From CBDANW01 sp965197825 (GTDB lineage: Bacteria; Acidobacteriota; Vicinamibacteria; Marinacidobacterales; DATDRI01), in the NCBI GenBank assembly GCA_965197825.1, contig CBDANW010000003.1:372001-436000 (forward strand): DNA of 64,000 nt, in the 5' to 3' direction. Of this stretch, positions 45,688 to 55,526 are shown in pieces (the stretch's first letter is position 1; each line of letters opens with the position of its first letter). The notes under the pieces are model-generated. The model made no database searches. It had not been told where the DNA came from and saw nothing but the letters and a program-made list of their open reading frames with translations. The translations under genes and the position numbers were made by a program.

Positions 45688-46227
45688 ATGGACGCGGTAC
45701 CGAACTGGCAGGAGATGGTTGCCATCGGTCGGGTGGCCCGGGCCCAGGGTCGGAAAGGTGAGGTAGCCGTCAACCCGCTCACAGACTTTCCGGAGCGCTT
45801 CCGAAGGTTGGGGCGTGTCTTCACCGATGACGGGGAGGGACGTGTTCTTGCTTTGCCCGTGGAATGGGTTCGCGAACAAGGTGGGCGACCGATCGTGAAG
45901 TTTGAAGGCGTTTCCGAGATCGGAGATGCGGAAAGGCTCTCCGGGCGCGAGCTTCGGATTCTGGAATCGGAGCTAGAACCGCTGCCCGAGGGGAGTCATT
46001 ATCATTTTCGAGTTCGCGGTTGCACGGTCTGGGATCGCAGACAGGGTTATCTGGGAGTCGTGGAAGACATCATGCGTACCGGGGGCACCGACCTGCTCGT
46101 CGTGGGTGCCCGCGGCGGTGAGCTTTTGATTCCTCTCTGTGAGGAGATTTGCAAGCTGGTCGATACCCAGCACAGCCGCGTGGAGGTCGAGGTTCCGGAA
46201 GGCCTCGTAGCACTCAATGAGGATTGA
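45688..46227 (+). CDS. rimM: Ribosome maturation factor RimM
   Basis: A 179-aa RimM. The N-terminal barrel begins MVAIGRVARAQGRKGEVAVNPLTDFPERF, and the C-terminal PRC barrel has YLGVVEDIMRTGGTDLLVV and LIPLCEEICKLVD. It binds S19 and assists 16S processing. The ATG is one base past the khpA stop; in-frame codons further upstream overlap khpA and are not needed. It overlaps trmD by 11 bases. Confidence 0.93.
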   Translation: MDAVPNWQEMVAIGRVARAQGRKGEVAVNPLTDFPERFRRLGRVFTDDGEGRVLALPVEWVREQGGRPIVKFEGVSEIGDAERLSGRELRILESELEPLPEGSHYHFRVRGCTVWDRRQGYLGVVEDIMRTGGTDLLVVGARGGELLIPLCEEICKLVDTQHSRVEVEVPEGLVALNED

Positions 46228-46945
46228 TTTGGTCACGATCTTTCCCGACATGTTCGGGGCGCTCGATTGGGGCGTGGTTCGCCGGGCACGAGAAGCCGGT
46301 CTGGTGGATATTCGCGTCCATGACCTGCGTTCCTGGACTTCGGATCGCCACAGGTCCACCGACGACACGCCTTATGGCGGCGGACCAGGAATGGTGATGA
46401 AGGTGGAGCCGCTCGTAGCCGCCGTCGAGGGCTTGATAGATGCCAATCTGGCAGCCGAGGAAAGAGCCGTGATTCTGTTGTCGCCGCGTGGCAAGTCGAT
46501 GCGGCAGAGAGACGTCGGTCAACTAGCCAAGGTGAAGCAATTAATTTTGGTGGCCGGCCGCTATGAAGGCGTCGACGAGCGTTTCCTCGAGTCGGCGGGA
46601 GCCGAGGAACTGTCGATTGGAGACTACGTATTGTCGGGTGGCGAGCTTCCGGCGATGGTGGTCGTGGATGCCGTCGTGCGTCTCGTTCCAGGCGCGATTT
46701 CCGATCCGCTCTCGGCCGAACAAGATTCCTTCAGTCGGGGCCTGCTGGACTATCCCCACTACACCCGACCCGTGGAGTTTCGAGGACTTCGAGCGCCGGA
46801 GGTGCTTCTTTCGGGGAATCACGCCGCGATCCGACGCTGGCGGAAGGAACAGGCACTTCGCGCAACGCGAGCCCGCCGGCCCGAATTGTGGGCCGACGCC
46901 GAGTTGGACGAAGAAGAACGCGAGATTATTGGAGAGGTGCGGTAA
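46217..46945 (+). CDS. trmD: tRNA (guanine(37)-N1)-methyltransferase
   Basis: A 242-aa SPOUT methyltransferase. MRIDLVTIFPDMF starts the protein; DDTPYGGGPGMVMK and LVAGRYEGVDERF come next, and the SAM-binding trefoil knot region SIGDYVLSGGELPAMVVVDAV follows. It methylates G37 next to the anticodon, preventing frameshifting. Its TAA stop shares one base with the rplS ATG. Confidence 0.96.
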   Translation: MRIDLVTIFPDMFGALDWGVVRRAREAGLVDIRVHDLRSWTSDRHRSTDDTPYGGGPGMVMKVEPLVAAVEGLIDANLAAEERAVILLSPRGKSMRQRDVGQLAKVKQLILVAGRYEGVDERFLESAGAEELSIGDYVLSGGELPAMVVVDAVVRLVPGAISDPLSAEQDSFSRGLLDYPHYTRPVEFRGLRAPEVLLSGNHAAIRRWRKEQALRATRARRPELWADAELDEEEREIIGEVR

Positions 46946-47310
46946 TGAACGTCGTGGAAAAATTGGATGCTCGGGCGTTGAAGGAAGGACTGCCATCCCT
47001 GCGCGCTGGAGACACGGTGAAAGTACACGTGAAGGTCAAGGAAGGGGAGAAGGAGCGCGTACAGGTTTTCGAGGGGATGATCATCGCGCTCAAGCACGGA
47101 GGGCCACGAGCGACGATGACGGTGCGCAAGACGTCTTTCGGTCATGGAGTCGAGCGCATCTTTCCGATTCACGCTCTGACCATCGAGAAAATCGAGGTCT
47201 TACGCTCTCATCATGTCCGGCGCGCCAAGCTCTATTACATGCGTGGTCGCAAGGGTAAAGCCGCGCGCCTGAGAGAGAAGAGAGAGAACAGAGGAGGGGT
47301 GAGGCCGTAG
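46945..47310 (+). CDS. rplS: 50S ribosomal protein L19
   Basis: A 121-aa L19. The beta-barrel motif GDTVKVHVKVKEGEKERVQVFEG and the RKTSFGHGVERIFPIH signature are clear; RRAKLYYMRGRKGKAARLREK is the basic C-terminus. It lies at the 30S-50S interface. The one-base overlap with trmD fixes the ATG. RNase HII, a common next gene, is absent; a TPR gene follows after 125 bases with no clear feature. Confidence 0.95.
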   Translation: MNVVEKLDARALKEGLPSLRAGDTVKVHVKVKEGEKERVQVFEGMIIALKHGGPRATMTVRKTSFGHGVERIFPIHALTIEKIEVLRSHHVRRAKLYYMRGRKGKAARLREKRENRGGVRP

Positions 47311-47435
47311 CGGGGTCCGCCACCGAGAATGACTGAGGTTTCCAACTGCGTCTAGCAATGATGACAAGCCAACGTAAAGCCGAGCGCTTTCGGTCCCCGA
47401 ACAATACTGGAACAATGATGGTCAAGGTCTAGGAG

Positions 47436-48825
47436 ATGGCGCTGAATAGAGACCGGATCTTCAAAGCGGCCGACCAGTACATTCGATCGGGCAAGGTCGA
47501 GAAGGCGGTCGCCGAATACGAGAAATGGGTTGCGTCCAATCCGAAGGATTGGAACACCATTCGTCAGATAGGGGACCTCTACGCTTGCCTCGGCCGCAAC
47601 AAAGATGCTATCGAAAAATATTCCCAGATCGCCGACTACTATCGGCAAGACGGCTTCAACGTACGCGCCATTGCCACTCACAAGATGATTCTGCGGTTGG
47701 ATCCGCAGAACGAGAAGGCCATGCGCAGCCTGGCTGAGCTCCAGGTGATGCAAGGCCTGCTCATGGAAGCGAAAGCCCAATATCAGGCCCTAGTGGAGCT
47801 CTACACCAAGGCCGGTCACAAGAAGCATGCCACTGAAGTGCTGGAGGAAGTGCGAGAGCAGCACCCGAAAGATGTCGAGCTTCTCTCTCGATTGGGCGAG
47901 GCCTATATGGGGGCCGGAAAGAACTCCCAGGCCGAAACGATCTTCGGACGCTTGGCAGAATTGGAGCCCGGCAACGCGGAACACGCGAGCCGGTTGGGCG
48001 AGCTGGCCATCGGCCAGGGTAACTACGATCAAGCTCTGGAGATCATTTCTCCCTCCGTGGACCAACAGGTCGCCAGCCGGGAAGGTGAAAAGGCCTCGGC
48101 CCATCTTCAAAAGATCCTGAGCCGCGATCTACACCACATCAAAACGCTTCTCAAGTTGGTCGAAGTGCAAACCGTCTTGAAGAACGATGCGGGTATCGTG
48201 GCTGCCTACGACAAGCTCTGTGAGGGTTATTCGAAACAGGGTGACTACGAGAAGGCGGTTCGCGTCGCCGAACAGCTCATCGAGCTCGAGCCAGAGAATT
48301 CCCAGCACCGGGATCGAGTGCAGGTCTTCGGAACCCAAAGTGCGGTGGAAGAAACGTCTCCCACCGGAAATCCCTCTGACGCGCTTACCGATCCCGGATT
48401 GGACGAAATGTTCCGAGAGTTCAAGAAGGGAATGGAAAAGCAACTCGGTTCTGAGGATTACGACACGCGCTACAACTTGGGCATTGCCTACAAGGAAATG
48501 GGGCTTCTCGATGAGGCCATCGCCGAGTTCCAACTCGCGTCCAAGGACGAAGGCCGATTGCTCGAGTGCTGCAGCATGCTGGGGTCTGTGTTTCTTGGAA
48601 AAGGGAATGCCCGAAATCGCCATCAAATGGTTCGAGAAGGGTCTTAGCGCTCCGGGACGAAGCGAAGAGGAGCAACATGGGCTCCGCTACGATTTGGCCG
48701 CGGCGTACGAAGCGGCGGGTGAGCCGGATCGCGCCCTCCAGCTCTATAAGGATATCTATCAGGTGAATGCCCGATTCCGTGACGTCAAGGACCGCGTCCA
48801 AGGATTGCAGGCTGCCAAGAACTAG
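47436..48825 (+). pseudogene. TPR-repeat protein, frameshifted near its end
   Basis: A ~462-residue TPR protein. At least eight repeats are visible (AADQYIRSGKVEKAVAEYEKW; IGDLYACLGRNKDAIEKYSQ; LGEAYMGAGKNSQAETIFGRL; LGELAIGQGNYDQALEII; GYSKQGDYEKAVRVAEQLIE). The first frame runs through LECCSMLGSV, then an extra T in TTT (48591-48593) shifts it. The continuing frame is FLEKGMPEIAIKWFEKGL...AAAYEAAGEPDRALQLY to TAG at 48825. As sequenced, translation ends early at 48647, 61 residues short of the native tail. Probable scaffold protein; partner unknown. Confidence 0.75.
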
Positions 48826-48910
48826 GGCCAAGAGCTACGGTTGGTCCGCTGGTTGGTACGCATCGCCGTTGCGCAACGACAGCGCAGGATTTGACGCCGG
48901 GTGAGGCCGA

Positions 48911-49288
48911 ATGGGAACGTGGATTGGCAACGTGATGGGAAGTCGCCAATGGTTCTTGCTCTACGTCTTGATTTGTCTCGAGGTGGGTGTTTTCTTGCTG
49001 TTGGTTCCCTGGTCCGCGATCTGGGAGCGGAACTACTTCCTGCTGGTATATCCTGCACTTGGCAAGCTGTTATTGGATCCCATGTTTCGGGGAGCGGTTT
49101 CTGGTCTGGGCGTCGCGAACATATACTTGGGACTGAACGAATTCATAGGACAGAGAACGAGGAGTTCGGCCCCGACCAAGCTTGTTCCCAGTGGCGTACC
49201 ACTTAGAAGCCGGTCGTCGGGCCAAGCCGCTTCTGCGAGAGACGATGCAGAGCCGCAAACCGTCGCTACCCACGAAAAGCATTCTTAA
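48911..49288 (+). CDS. Small two-helix membrane protein, unknown function
   Basis: A 125-aa protein. Two hydrophobic segments (residues ~14-33, WFLLYVLICLEVGVFLLLV, and ~38-72, including NYFLLVYPALGKLLL and VSGLGVANIYLGL) are followed by a hydrophilic Ser/Arg/Ala-rich tail of ~50 residues that looks disordered. It does not match a family I can name. Alone between the TPR gene and the helical-repeat gene; its frame is consistent with a real gene but not proven. Confidence 0.5.
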   Translation: MGTWIGNVMGSRQWFLLYVLICLEVGVFLLLVPWSAIWERNYFLLVYPALGKLLLDPMFRGAVSGLGVANIYLGLNEFIGQRTRSSAPTKLVPSGVPLRSRSSGQAASARDDAEPQTVATHEKHS

Positions 49289-49397
49289 ATCTTTTGTTTC
49301 ATCGACCGCACGCCTCTGACTAGGGAGGTCTCTTCTCCGTTAGGGGGGCGATCGTGCCAGCGGTGGGCGTGATGCCGAAGAGCCAGGACGAGGCGTG

Positions 49398-50135
49398 ATG
49401 GACGTTCGGGAACTGGTGGCTAGTCTGGGCGCTGGCGCTTCCCAGGAACAAGCCAGGGAGTTTCTCGATCATGATGAAATCGAAGAGGCTCACTTGCTCG
49501 CCGTTCTTCGGAAGCGAGATCTGCCGAGCTCCTTTTTAGAGGCCATCGCACGGCACGAGCGATGGAACGGGTGCCGTGTGATCAAGGTGGCCGTCGTGAA
49601 TCACTCCAAGACGCCGAAGACGCTCGCTCTTCGCTTGCTGAACCGACTTTTTTGGAAGGAGCTATTGAAGGTCGCCAACAACTTTCGCCTCCCGATGCCG
49701 GTCCGCAGCACCGCAGAAAAGTATCTTCGCGATAGGCTCGCGGAACTCGAGCTGGGAGAGCGGATTACACTGGCGCGCACGGCTACTGCGGGTCTCATTC
49801 CGGGATTGGTGGGGGACAAGAATGCCCGCGTCATTGCCGCTCTTCTGGGCAATCCGCGTCTACGAGAGGTTCAGGTTCTGGCGTTGGTAGAAGATCCCGC
49901 GAGCTCGAGCGAAGTCTTGAGAGTCGTGGGCGAATCCGAGCGCTGGGCAAGCCGCCCGGCGGTGAGGCTCGCGGTTGTCACGAACAAGAAGACCCCGGTC
50001 CATACGGCGCTAAGGGCCCTCACGTCTTTGCCCCGGCCCACCATCAAGAAACTGGTGGCGAGCGACGGGATCCCGCCGGTGATTCGGCTGCGGGCCGAAA
50101 GGATCCTCTCGCGGCCCGTCGCGACGAGCAGATGA
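49398..50135 (+). CDS. Helical-repeat protein, paralogue A
   Basis: A 245-aa all-helical protein of unknown family. The repeating pattern is HEAT-like: VIKVAVVNHSKTPKTLALRLL and VRLAVVTNKKTPVHTALRAL share V-x-N-x-K-TP-x-x-AL spacing, about 160 residues apart. The C-terminal ~110 residues align with the end of the gene at 51061 (NPRLREVQV, SSEVLRVVGESERW, LPRPTIKKL, IPPVIRLRAERIL). DUF2336 or leucine-rich/HEAT proteins look similar. The ATG after GGACGAGG is preferred to an adjacent GTG. Likely a protein-binding scaffold. Confidence 0.65.
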   Translation: MDVRELVASLGAGASQEQAREFLDHDEIEEAHLLAVLRKRDLPSSFLEAIARHERWNGCRVIKVAVVNHSKTPKTLALRLLNRLFWKELLKVANNFRLPMPVRSTAEKYLRDRLAELELGERITLARTATAGLIPGLVGDKNARVIAALLGNPRLREVQVLALVEDPASSSEVLRVVGESERWASRPAVRLAVVTNKKTPVHTALRALTSLPRPTIKKLVASDGIPPVIRLRAERILSRPVATSR

Positions 50136-50151
50136 CGTACTCGGAGATTCA

Positions 50152-50180
50152 TTGACAGGTCAATTCGGGTCTGACAAAAT
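50152..50180 (+). promoter_or_regulatory. Predicted sigma-70 promoter for the RodZ-like gene
   Basis: TTGACA (perfect -35), 17 bp and CAAAAT (four of six) lie in the 118-bp gap upstream of the gene. It would drive the RodZ-like, helical-repeat B, J-domain and PP2C genes. Confidence 0.5.
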
Positions 50181-50259
50181 GTCGCCGAGGGGCTTCCGTG
50201 TGCCCGCAAGCATCACGTACCCAAGAGGATAGACCCTTCGCCTTCCAAACGGTTTGACG

Positions 50260-51057
50260 ATGTACTTATTTGGTGAAGAGCTAAAGCGCGAGCGGGAGCG
50301 ACGCGGGATCGATCTCGGCCAGATCGCCGAGGAGACCAATATCGCGCGTCGCTTCCTGGACGCGATTGAGTCCGGCCGCGTCGACTCGATCCCGGGTCGG
50401 TTTTACCGGCGGGCCTACATTCGGGCGTACGCCGGTCAGCTGGGTTTGGACCAAGACCGTTTCGTCGCGGCCTACGAGTTCGCAGTGGCCGGCGAGGCGC
50501 AAGCTCATGCGCGGGAGGCAAGCGCCCAGGGTGGGAAGAGGCTACCCATTGCCGCAGCGCTCAAGTGGGTGGCATTAGGCATCGTGGGGCTCGGCTTGAC
50601 CGGGGCGGCTGCAGCGGTCTGGCGGCGAGCACCGGATGCCGCTGCTCCGCCTAGCCCGCTAAGAGAGGTTCCGGCGTTCCGGTCCGCCGGCTTTCGCATG
50701 GATGAGGAGCTAAACGTCCTAAGACTTCCCTTCGTAGAAGACGAGCTCGAAGCAGAGACTTCGGGTCCGGGCACCGTGCGACTGAGCTTGAAGGTCAACG
50801 AGCCGTGCTGGTTGGAAGTAACGATCGATGGGGACCGGGTGGCCGAAGGCATTATGCTTCGCGGATTCGAGAAAGAGTTCCGGGCAGAAGAGATTTGTCT
50901 CTCGTTGGGCAATGCGGGCGGAGTTTCCTATCGGATCGACGATCGCGTCGGCAAGCCGCTCGGGCAGCCGGGTCAGGTTCTCAAGGACATCTGTATTACG
51001 CCGGGCAACGTGTCGGATTTCGTCGCCGAGCAGCAGGAAGGATTTCGGGAAAGGTAG
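50260..51057 (+). CDS. RodZ-like HTH membrane protein (DUF4115)
   Basis: A 265-aa protein with the RodZ layout. A cytoplasmic HTH_25 domain (FGEELKRERERRGIDLGQIAEETNI, then SIPGRFYRRAYIRAYA) is followed by a membrane segment near residues 108-128 (ALKWVALGIVGLGLTGAAAAV), a linker and a periplasmic DUF4115 domain (LSLKVNEPCWLEVTIDGDRV to LGNAGGVSYRIDDR). RodZ links MreB to the cell-wall machinery; no mre genes are here, so the role is uncertain. An upstream in-frame TTG is an alternative start. It abuts the next gene (3 bases). Confidence 0.82.
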   Translation: MYLFGEELKRERERRGIDLGQIAEETNIARRFLDAIESGRVDSIPGRFYRRAYIRAYAGQLGLDQDRFVAAYEFAVAGEAQAHAREASAQGGKRLPIAAALKWVALGIVGLGLTGAAAAVWRRAPDAAAPPSPLREVPAFRSAGFRMDEELNVLRLPFVEDELEAETSGPGTVRLSLKVNEPCWLEVTIDGDRVAEGIMLRGFEKEFRAEEICLSLGNAGGVSYRIDDRVGKPLGQPGQVLKDICITPGNVSDFVAEQQEGFRER

Positions 51058-51060
51058 ACG

Positions 51061-52125
51061 ATGATTTCGCCGTTAGTTGAGCAGTTCCGCAAAGGCGGCG
51101 TGACGCGAGACGTCCGCCTGACCGCCGCCGTGGGGCTTCTGCCTCTCAAACCGATGGATCAGGTCGAGCTATTGTATTTGCTGACGCGCGATCGCGACGA
51201 GGAGATTCGCGCCAAGAGCCGAGACCAGTCTGCTGGAGATCAAGGCCGACAACTTGCGCGGCGTGCTGAAGGACACTTCAGCCAACCCGAAAGTTCTCGA
51301 CTTTTATGGTTTCACGCATGGACAACGTCGAGCTACTGGAGCTCGTTCTCCAAAACAGCGCGACCCAAGACCAAACAATCCAAACCGTGGTCCCCCGGCT
51401 CCCTACGGAGTTTGCTGGAGCTCGTGGTCATCAATCAGACGCGAGTCCTCCGTCACTTTCCGCTCTTGGTCGCCTTAGAAGCCAGCAAGAACCTAACCGG
51501 GGATCAACGTCGTCGGCTCTCCGAGCTCCGTCATGATTTCAAGATCGGAGAAGAAGGCGAGCAACCCGTGTCGATGCCCGAGCCCGGAGAGCCGGAGGCA
51601 CTCGTGGATTTCGGTTCCGGACCGCCGGAGGAAGAGGCGCCGCCACCGCGGACGATCGAGGACGCGATGGCGACCTACGGCGACGGTGAGGCACTGAGCG
51701 AGGAAGAACAGCAAACTCAGCTGACGACGTTTCAGCGGCTGATTCGAATGACGGCGGCCGAGAAGATGATGGAGGGGCTCAAGGGAAATCGTGATGCGCG
51801 AATGATGCTGATCCACGATCGAAACCGGGTCGTTTACTCGGCCGTGCTCAACAGCCCCAGGATAACCGATTCGGAAATCGAGTCCTTTGCTGCTATGAAG
51901 AACGTGTCGACCGAGGTCCTTCGTGTCATTGGAGGACGGAGGGAGTGGACGAAGCGATACAAAGTAGCCCATGAACTAGTCAGAAATCCCTTGACGCCGG
52001 TGGAGGTCGCTTTGCGGCTCCTGCACAGACTGCCTGCTCGGGACTTGAAGCGGCTCACGACCGATCGCAACATACCTGAGGCTATTCGGCGCCAGGCCAT
52101 TAAACTGAAACGGGCTCAGAGCTAG
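51061..52125 (+). CDS. Helical-repeat protein, paralogue B (internal out-of-frame stretch)
   Basis: The frame is open for 354 codons, but residues ~53-117 are a frameshifted segment. Three +1 indels (CC at 51219, TTTT at 51302, TTT at 51411) move the reading out of and back into frame. The correct segment would read SETSLLEIKADNLRGVLKD, VLDFMVSRMDNVELLELVL and TELLELVVINQTRVL. The C-terminal ~110 residues (VYSAVLNSPRITDSEIESF; STEVLRVIGGRREW; NPLTPVEVALRLL; LPARDLKRL) match paralogue A. Unknown function; HEAT-like scaffold. An acidic Pro/Glu linker lies mid-protein. Confidence 0.65.
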   Translation: MISPLVEQFRKGGVTRDVRLTAAVGLLPLKPMDQVELLYLLTRDRDEEIRAKSRDQSAGDQGRQLARRAEGHFSQPESSRLLWFHAWTTSSYWSSFSKTARPKTKQSKPWSPGSLRSLLELVVINQTRVLRHFPLLVALEASKNLTGDQRRRLSELRHDFKIGEEGEQPVSMPEPGEPEALVDFGSGPPEEEAPPPRTIEDAMATYGDGEALSEEEQQTQLTTFQRLIRMTAAEKMMEGLKGNRDARMMLIHDRNRVVYSAVLNSPRITDSEIESFAAMKNVSTEVLRVIGGRREWTKRYKVAHELVRNPLTPVEVALRLLHRLPARDLKRLTTDRNIPEAIRRQAIKLKRAQS

Positions 52126-52133
52126 AGGGAGAC

Positions 52134-52748
52134 ATGGCGGACTACTACTTGATTCTTGGTGTTCCTAAGATGGCGACCCAAGCGCAAATCAAGGAAGCCT
52201 ACTTGAGGCTGGCGCGCGCGAATCACCCCGATCGGTTCCAGGACCCCGAGAAGCGGAACCAGGCCGCCGAAACCATTCAAACCATCAACGAATCCTACAA
52301 TCACCTTCGCGACCAAAGACTACGGCGCGAATACGATGAGAGTCTATCTCGCATGGCGCTCCCGCCTCACGAACAGGCGGAGCGTTACTACAAGAACGGA
52401 ATGATGCGCGAAGAGCTCACCAAATACACCGAGGCCTTGAAGTTCTTCTACGAGGCGATGCAGCTCGAACCGGAGAACGCGCTCTATGTGGGAGCGGCGG
52501 CGCGCGTCCTATCCAGGGACAAGGCACAGATGCGTCAAGCTGTAGAGCTATACAACAAGGCCATCGCTCTGGATCCGAAAGGAAGGGAGTTGTATCTGGG
52601 GCTCGGCGCGCTGCTTGAGCGTGCCGGTCTTCCAACGAGGGCACGAAGGATCTTCGAAACGGGACTTCAACACCATCCCAATGACGCAGAACTGAAGCAA
52701 CAATTGTCCGAGGCGACCGCGGCAGCGGATCGGGCTCGAAGAAAGTAG
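52134..52748 (+). CDS. J-domain and TPR protein
   Basis: A 204-aa protein. The N-terminal J domain (residues 3-70) has DYYLILGVPKMATQAQIKEAY and the HPD motif (NHPDRF), so it can stimulate a DnaK-type ATPase. The rest is TPR-like (AERYYKNGMMREELTKYTEALKFFYEA; AVELYNKAIALDP; RARRIFETGLQHHP). No Gly/Phe or zinc domain, so not DnaJ itself. It lies eight bases after the helical-repeat gene and six before the PP2C gene, in one operon. Confidence 0.85.
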   Translation: MADYYLILGVPKMATQAQIKEAYLRLARANHPDRFQDPEKRNQAAETIQTINESYNHLRDQRLRREYDESLSRMALPPHEQAERYYKNGMMREELTKYTEALKFFYEAMQLEPENALYVGAAARVLSRDKAQMRQAVELYNKAIALDPKGRELYLGLGALLERAGLPTRARRIFETGLQHHPNDAELKQQLSEATAAADRARRK

Positions 52749-52753
52749 GATTA

Positions 52754-53527
52754 ATGCGAGTCGACTCCGGCTCCATCTCCGACGTAGGGCGCAAGCGGAA
52801 GTCGAACGAAGACAACTACTGCGCCAACGATGAGGAAGGTCTCTACCTAGTGGCCGATGGCATGGGTGGTCACGCCGCTGGAGAGGTGGCTTCCGAGTTG
52901 GTTACGGAGGCCATCGAGGAGTTCATAAAGCTTACCAGCTCCGATGCCGACATCACGTGGCCCTTCGGACTCGATGGGGAACTGACGCTGAGCGGAAACC
53001 GCCTAAAGACTGCGATCCGCTTCGCGAATCGAAAGTTGCTCGAAACGATCAAAGAAAGCGCGGAATACGAGGGCATGGCGACTACCGTTGCCGCCGTCCT
53101 GGTGGAGGAGGACAAGGCGCACATTGCTCACGTTGGAGATAGCCGTGTTTATCTGATCCGCGACGGCAATATCCGCTTGCTGACCAACGATCACTCGTGG
53201 GTCAACGAGCAGGTGATGTCGGGCCTGATCGATAGCGAGCAAGCGCGGACCCACCCCCTGCGAAACGTCGTCACCAGAGCCTTGGGCGGGAAAGAGGGTT
53301 TGGAAGTGGATATGCAGGTCTTGGAGCTCAAGGACGGGGATCTGCTACTCCTATGCTCCGACGGACTCACGTCGATGATGGAGGATGTAGAGATCCTCGA
53401 AGTCGTGAAGGCCGGGGGGCACGAAGTGAACATCGTGGCCCGCCAGCTCGTGGAAGCGGCGAACAGTTCGGGCGGGGAAGACAACATTACTACCATCGCG
53501 CTTTCCTTCAACGACAATCAGGATTAA
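52754..53527 (+). CDS. PP2C-type Ser/Thr protein phosphatase
   Basis: A 257-aa PPM phosphatase of the Stp/PrpC class. The metal-binding motifs are all present: SDVGRKRKSNEDNYC (first Asp/Glu), LVADGMGGHAAGE, a VAAVLVEEDKAHIAHVGDSRVYL strand, and LLLCSDGLTSM near 200, with GGEDNITTI at the end. It removes phosphate from Ser/Thr. The Ser/Thr kinase gene starts 66 bases downstream, the usual kinase-phosphatase pairing. Confidence 0.93.
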   Translation: MRVDSGSISDVGRKRKSNEDNYCANDEEGLYLVADGMGGHAAGEVASELVTEAIEEFIKLTSSDADITWPFGLDGELTLSGNRLKTAIRFANRKLLETIKESAEYEGMATTVAAVLVEEDKAHIAHVGDSRVYLIRDGNIRLLTNDHSWVNEQVMSGLIDSEQARTHPLRNVVTRALGGKEGLEVDMQVLELKDGDLLLLCSDGLTSMMEDVEILEVVKAGGHEVNIVARQLVEAANSSGGEDNITTIALSFNDNQD

Positions 53528-55526
53528 GATGCATCCTGAGGGGCCGGGTCGACCCTCGGGTTTCTGACTAGACCCAACCTAGGCGAAGACGAGATGGCAT
53601 CACCCGAGCTGCATATAGGCAAGTCCCGAGTCGCGAGGCGCATAGGCCGCGGGGGGATGGGCTATGTCTACGAGGGCCATGACCCCCGACTAAAGCGGCG
53701 CGTCGCTATCAAGACTTCAACCACCGACGCCATCGCCGACGCGGATTCTCGCGAGCGGTTCGAGCGAGAAGCCCGGGCAGCGGCGCAGCTGCAACACCCG
53801 AACATCGTGACCATCTACGAGCTGGGGAACTTCGGCAGCAACGAAAAACCCTACATCGTGATGGAGTATCTCGAGGGAGCGGATCTGGCCGGTTTGATCC
53901 GCACGGAAAAGACCGTCCCTTTCTCCGAGGCCTTGGACATCACGATTCAGCTTTGCAAGGCCCTCGACTTCGCTCACCAGAAGCGAGTCGTTCACCGTGA
54001 CATGAAGCCGTCCAACGTACGTTGGATGGACGATGGCACGGTCAAGATCATGGACTTCGGCATCGCCAGCATCGAGGATGAAACGCAGATCACGAAGAGT
54101 GGCATGATGGTGGGCACGATCCGCTATATGTCCCCGGAGCAGGTGCGGGGCGCGAAGCTCGACGGGCGGTCCGACATCTTCTCCACTGCTTGTATTCTCT
54201 ACGGAGATGCTCGCCGGGACTCGGCCCTTCGTAGGGGAATCCGCCACCTCCGTCTTGTACCAAATCGTCAACGAGCCCACCCCGCAGATACTCAAGGATC
54301 ATCCTGAGCTTCCCCAAGAGATCGAGACCATCCTCTCGAAGGCCTTGGCGAAAAAAGCCGAGGACCGGTATCGGAGCGCGGGAGAAATGGCCAGAGACCT
54401 CGAAAAGCTCCTGGAGGTCTACCGGAAGACGCTTCTCAGGCCAAGTACCGAGCTACAAGAGAGGCTGAACGAGTTGGAAGCGATGCGGCGGGAGGGTCGT
54501 TGGACCGAGGTGGTACCTCTCGCCAAGACGCTGGTCAATCAGGATCCCACTCTCGAGGGCCCGCACAGAGCGCTTCGGACCGATCTCCGGCAGCTTCAAC
54601 AAGAAGAAGAGGAGAAGCGGGCCACGCCCGACGAGAGGACGAGGCAGCTCGCCGAGATATCGAAGGAGTTCGCGTTCCTCTACGGGCCCGGTGGCGCTTC
54701 CGCCATGGGCCCGGGTTCCACCGAGGTCGTCGCGGAGCAGCAGCCGACCGTTTTGCGAGAGCGGCGCAACCCGTTGGTTTGGCCACTGGTTTTTACCATC
54801 CTCACCGTGGCGCTGGGCATTGTCGGGTGGTTTGTCTTTCCCGGCATCATGGGTCCTCAAGAAGTGTCTCATATGCTTCGGGTGACTTCGGAGCCCGCTG
54901 GGGCTCTCATCTTGGTCAATGGCGCCGATACCCGCCTCGTGACGAGCGAAAACGGGGTGGTAGAAGTTCCCATCCAAGGGCACGAAGAAGACGAGATCTC
55001 GATCGAGCTACGCCTGGCGGGTTACTTGGCTGCCCAGGCCACGCTGGTTCTTGGAGAGGAACCGCCATCGCCGATCGAGCTGACTTTGCAGCAGGTGATG
55101 CGAAGCCTTACGGTCAGCACCGAGCCGACCGGTGCCACGATCCGACTGGACGGTGAAGAGGTAGAGGGTGTCACCCCACTCGATTTACAGATGTCGGAGG
55201 CGGACGAGCACGAATTGGTTATCGAAAAAGCCGGCTTCGTCCAGCAGACTGTAACGATCGTTCCCGGCGAAGAGCCGCCAACGGACGGGGTTTTGCTCTC
55301 TCCAGTGGTGGGGCCGGGTACCCTCTTGGTCAGAAGCGCTTACCCCCTCTCGGTGGTCAGAGGTGGTCGTTCTCTGGCCAGCGGATCTGCTTCGCCTTCG
55401 ATCAGGTTGATGCCGGGGCGATAGCAGGTTAGTCTAGTCGCTCCCGAGGTGTTCTTGAATCGAACGGTCACCGCAGAAATCAGACAAGGGGAGACGGCGA
55501 CCCTCGAGGCCCCGGCCCTGGGAAGG

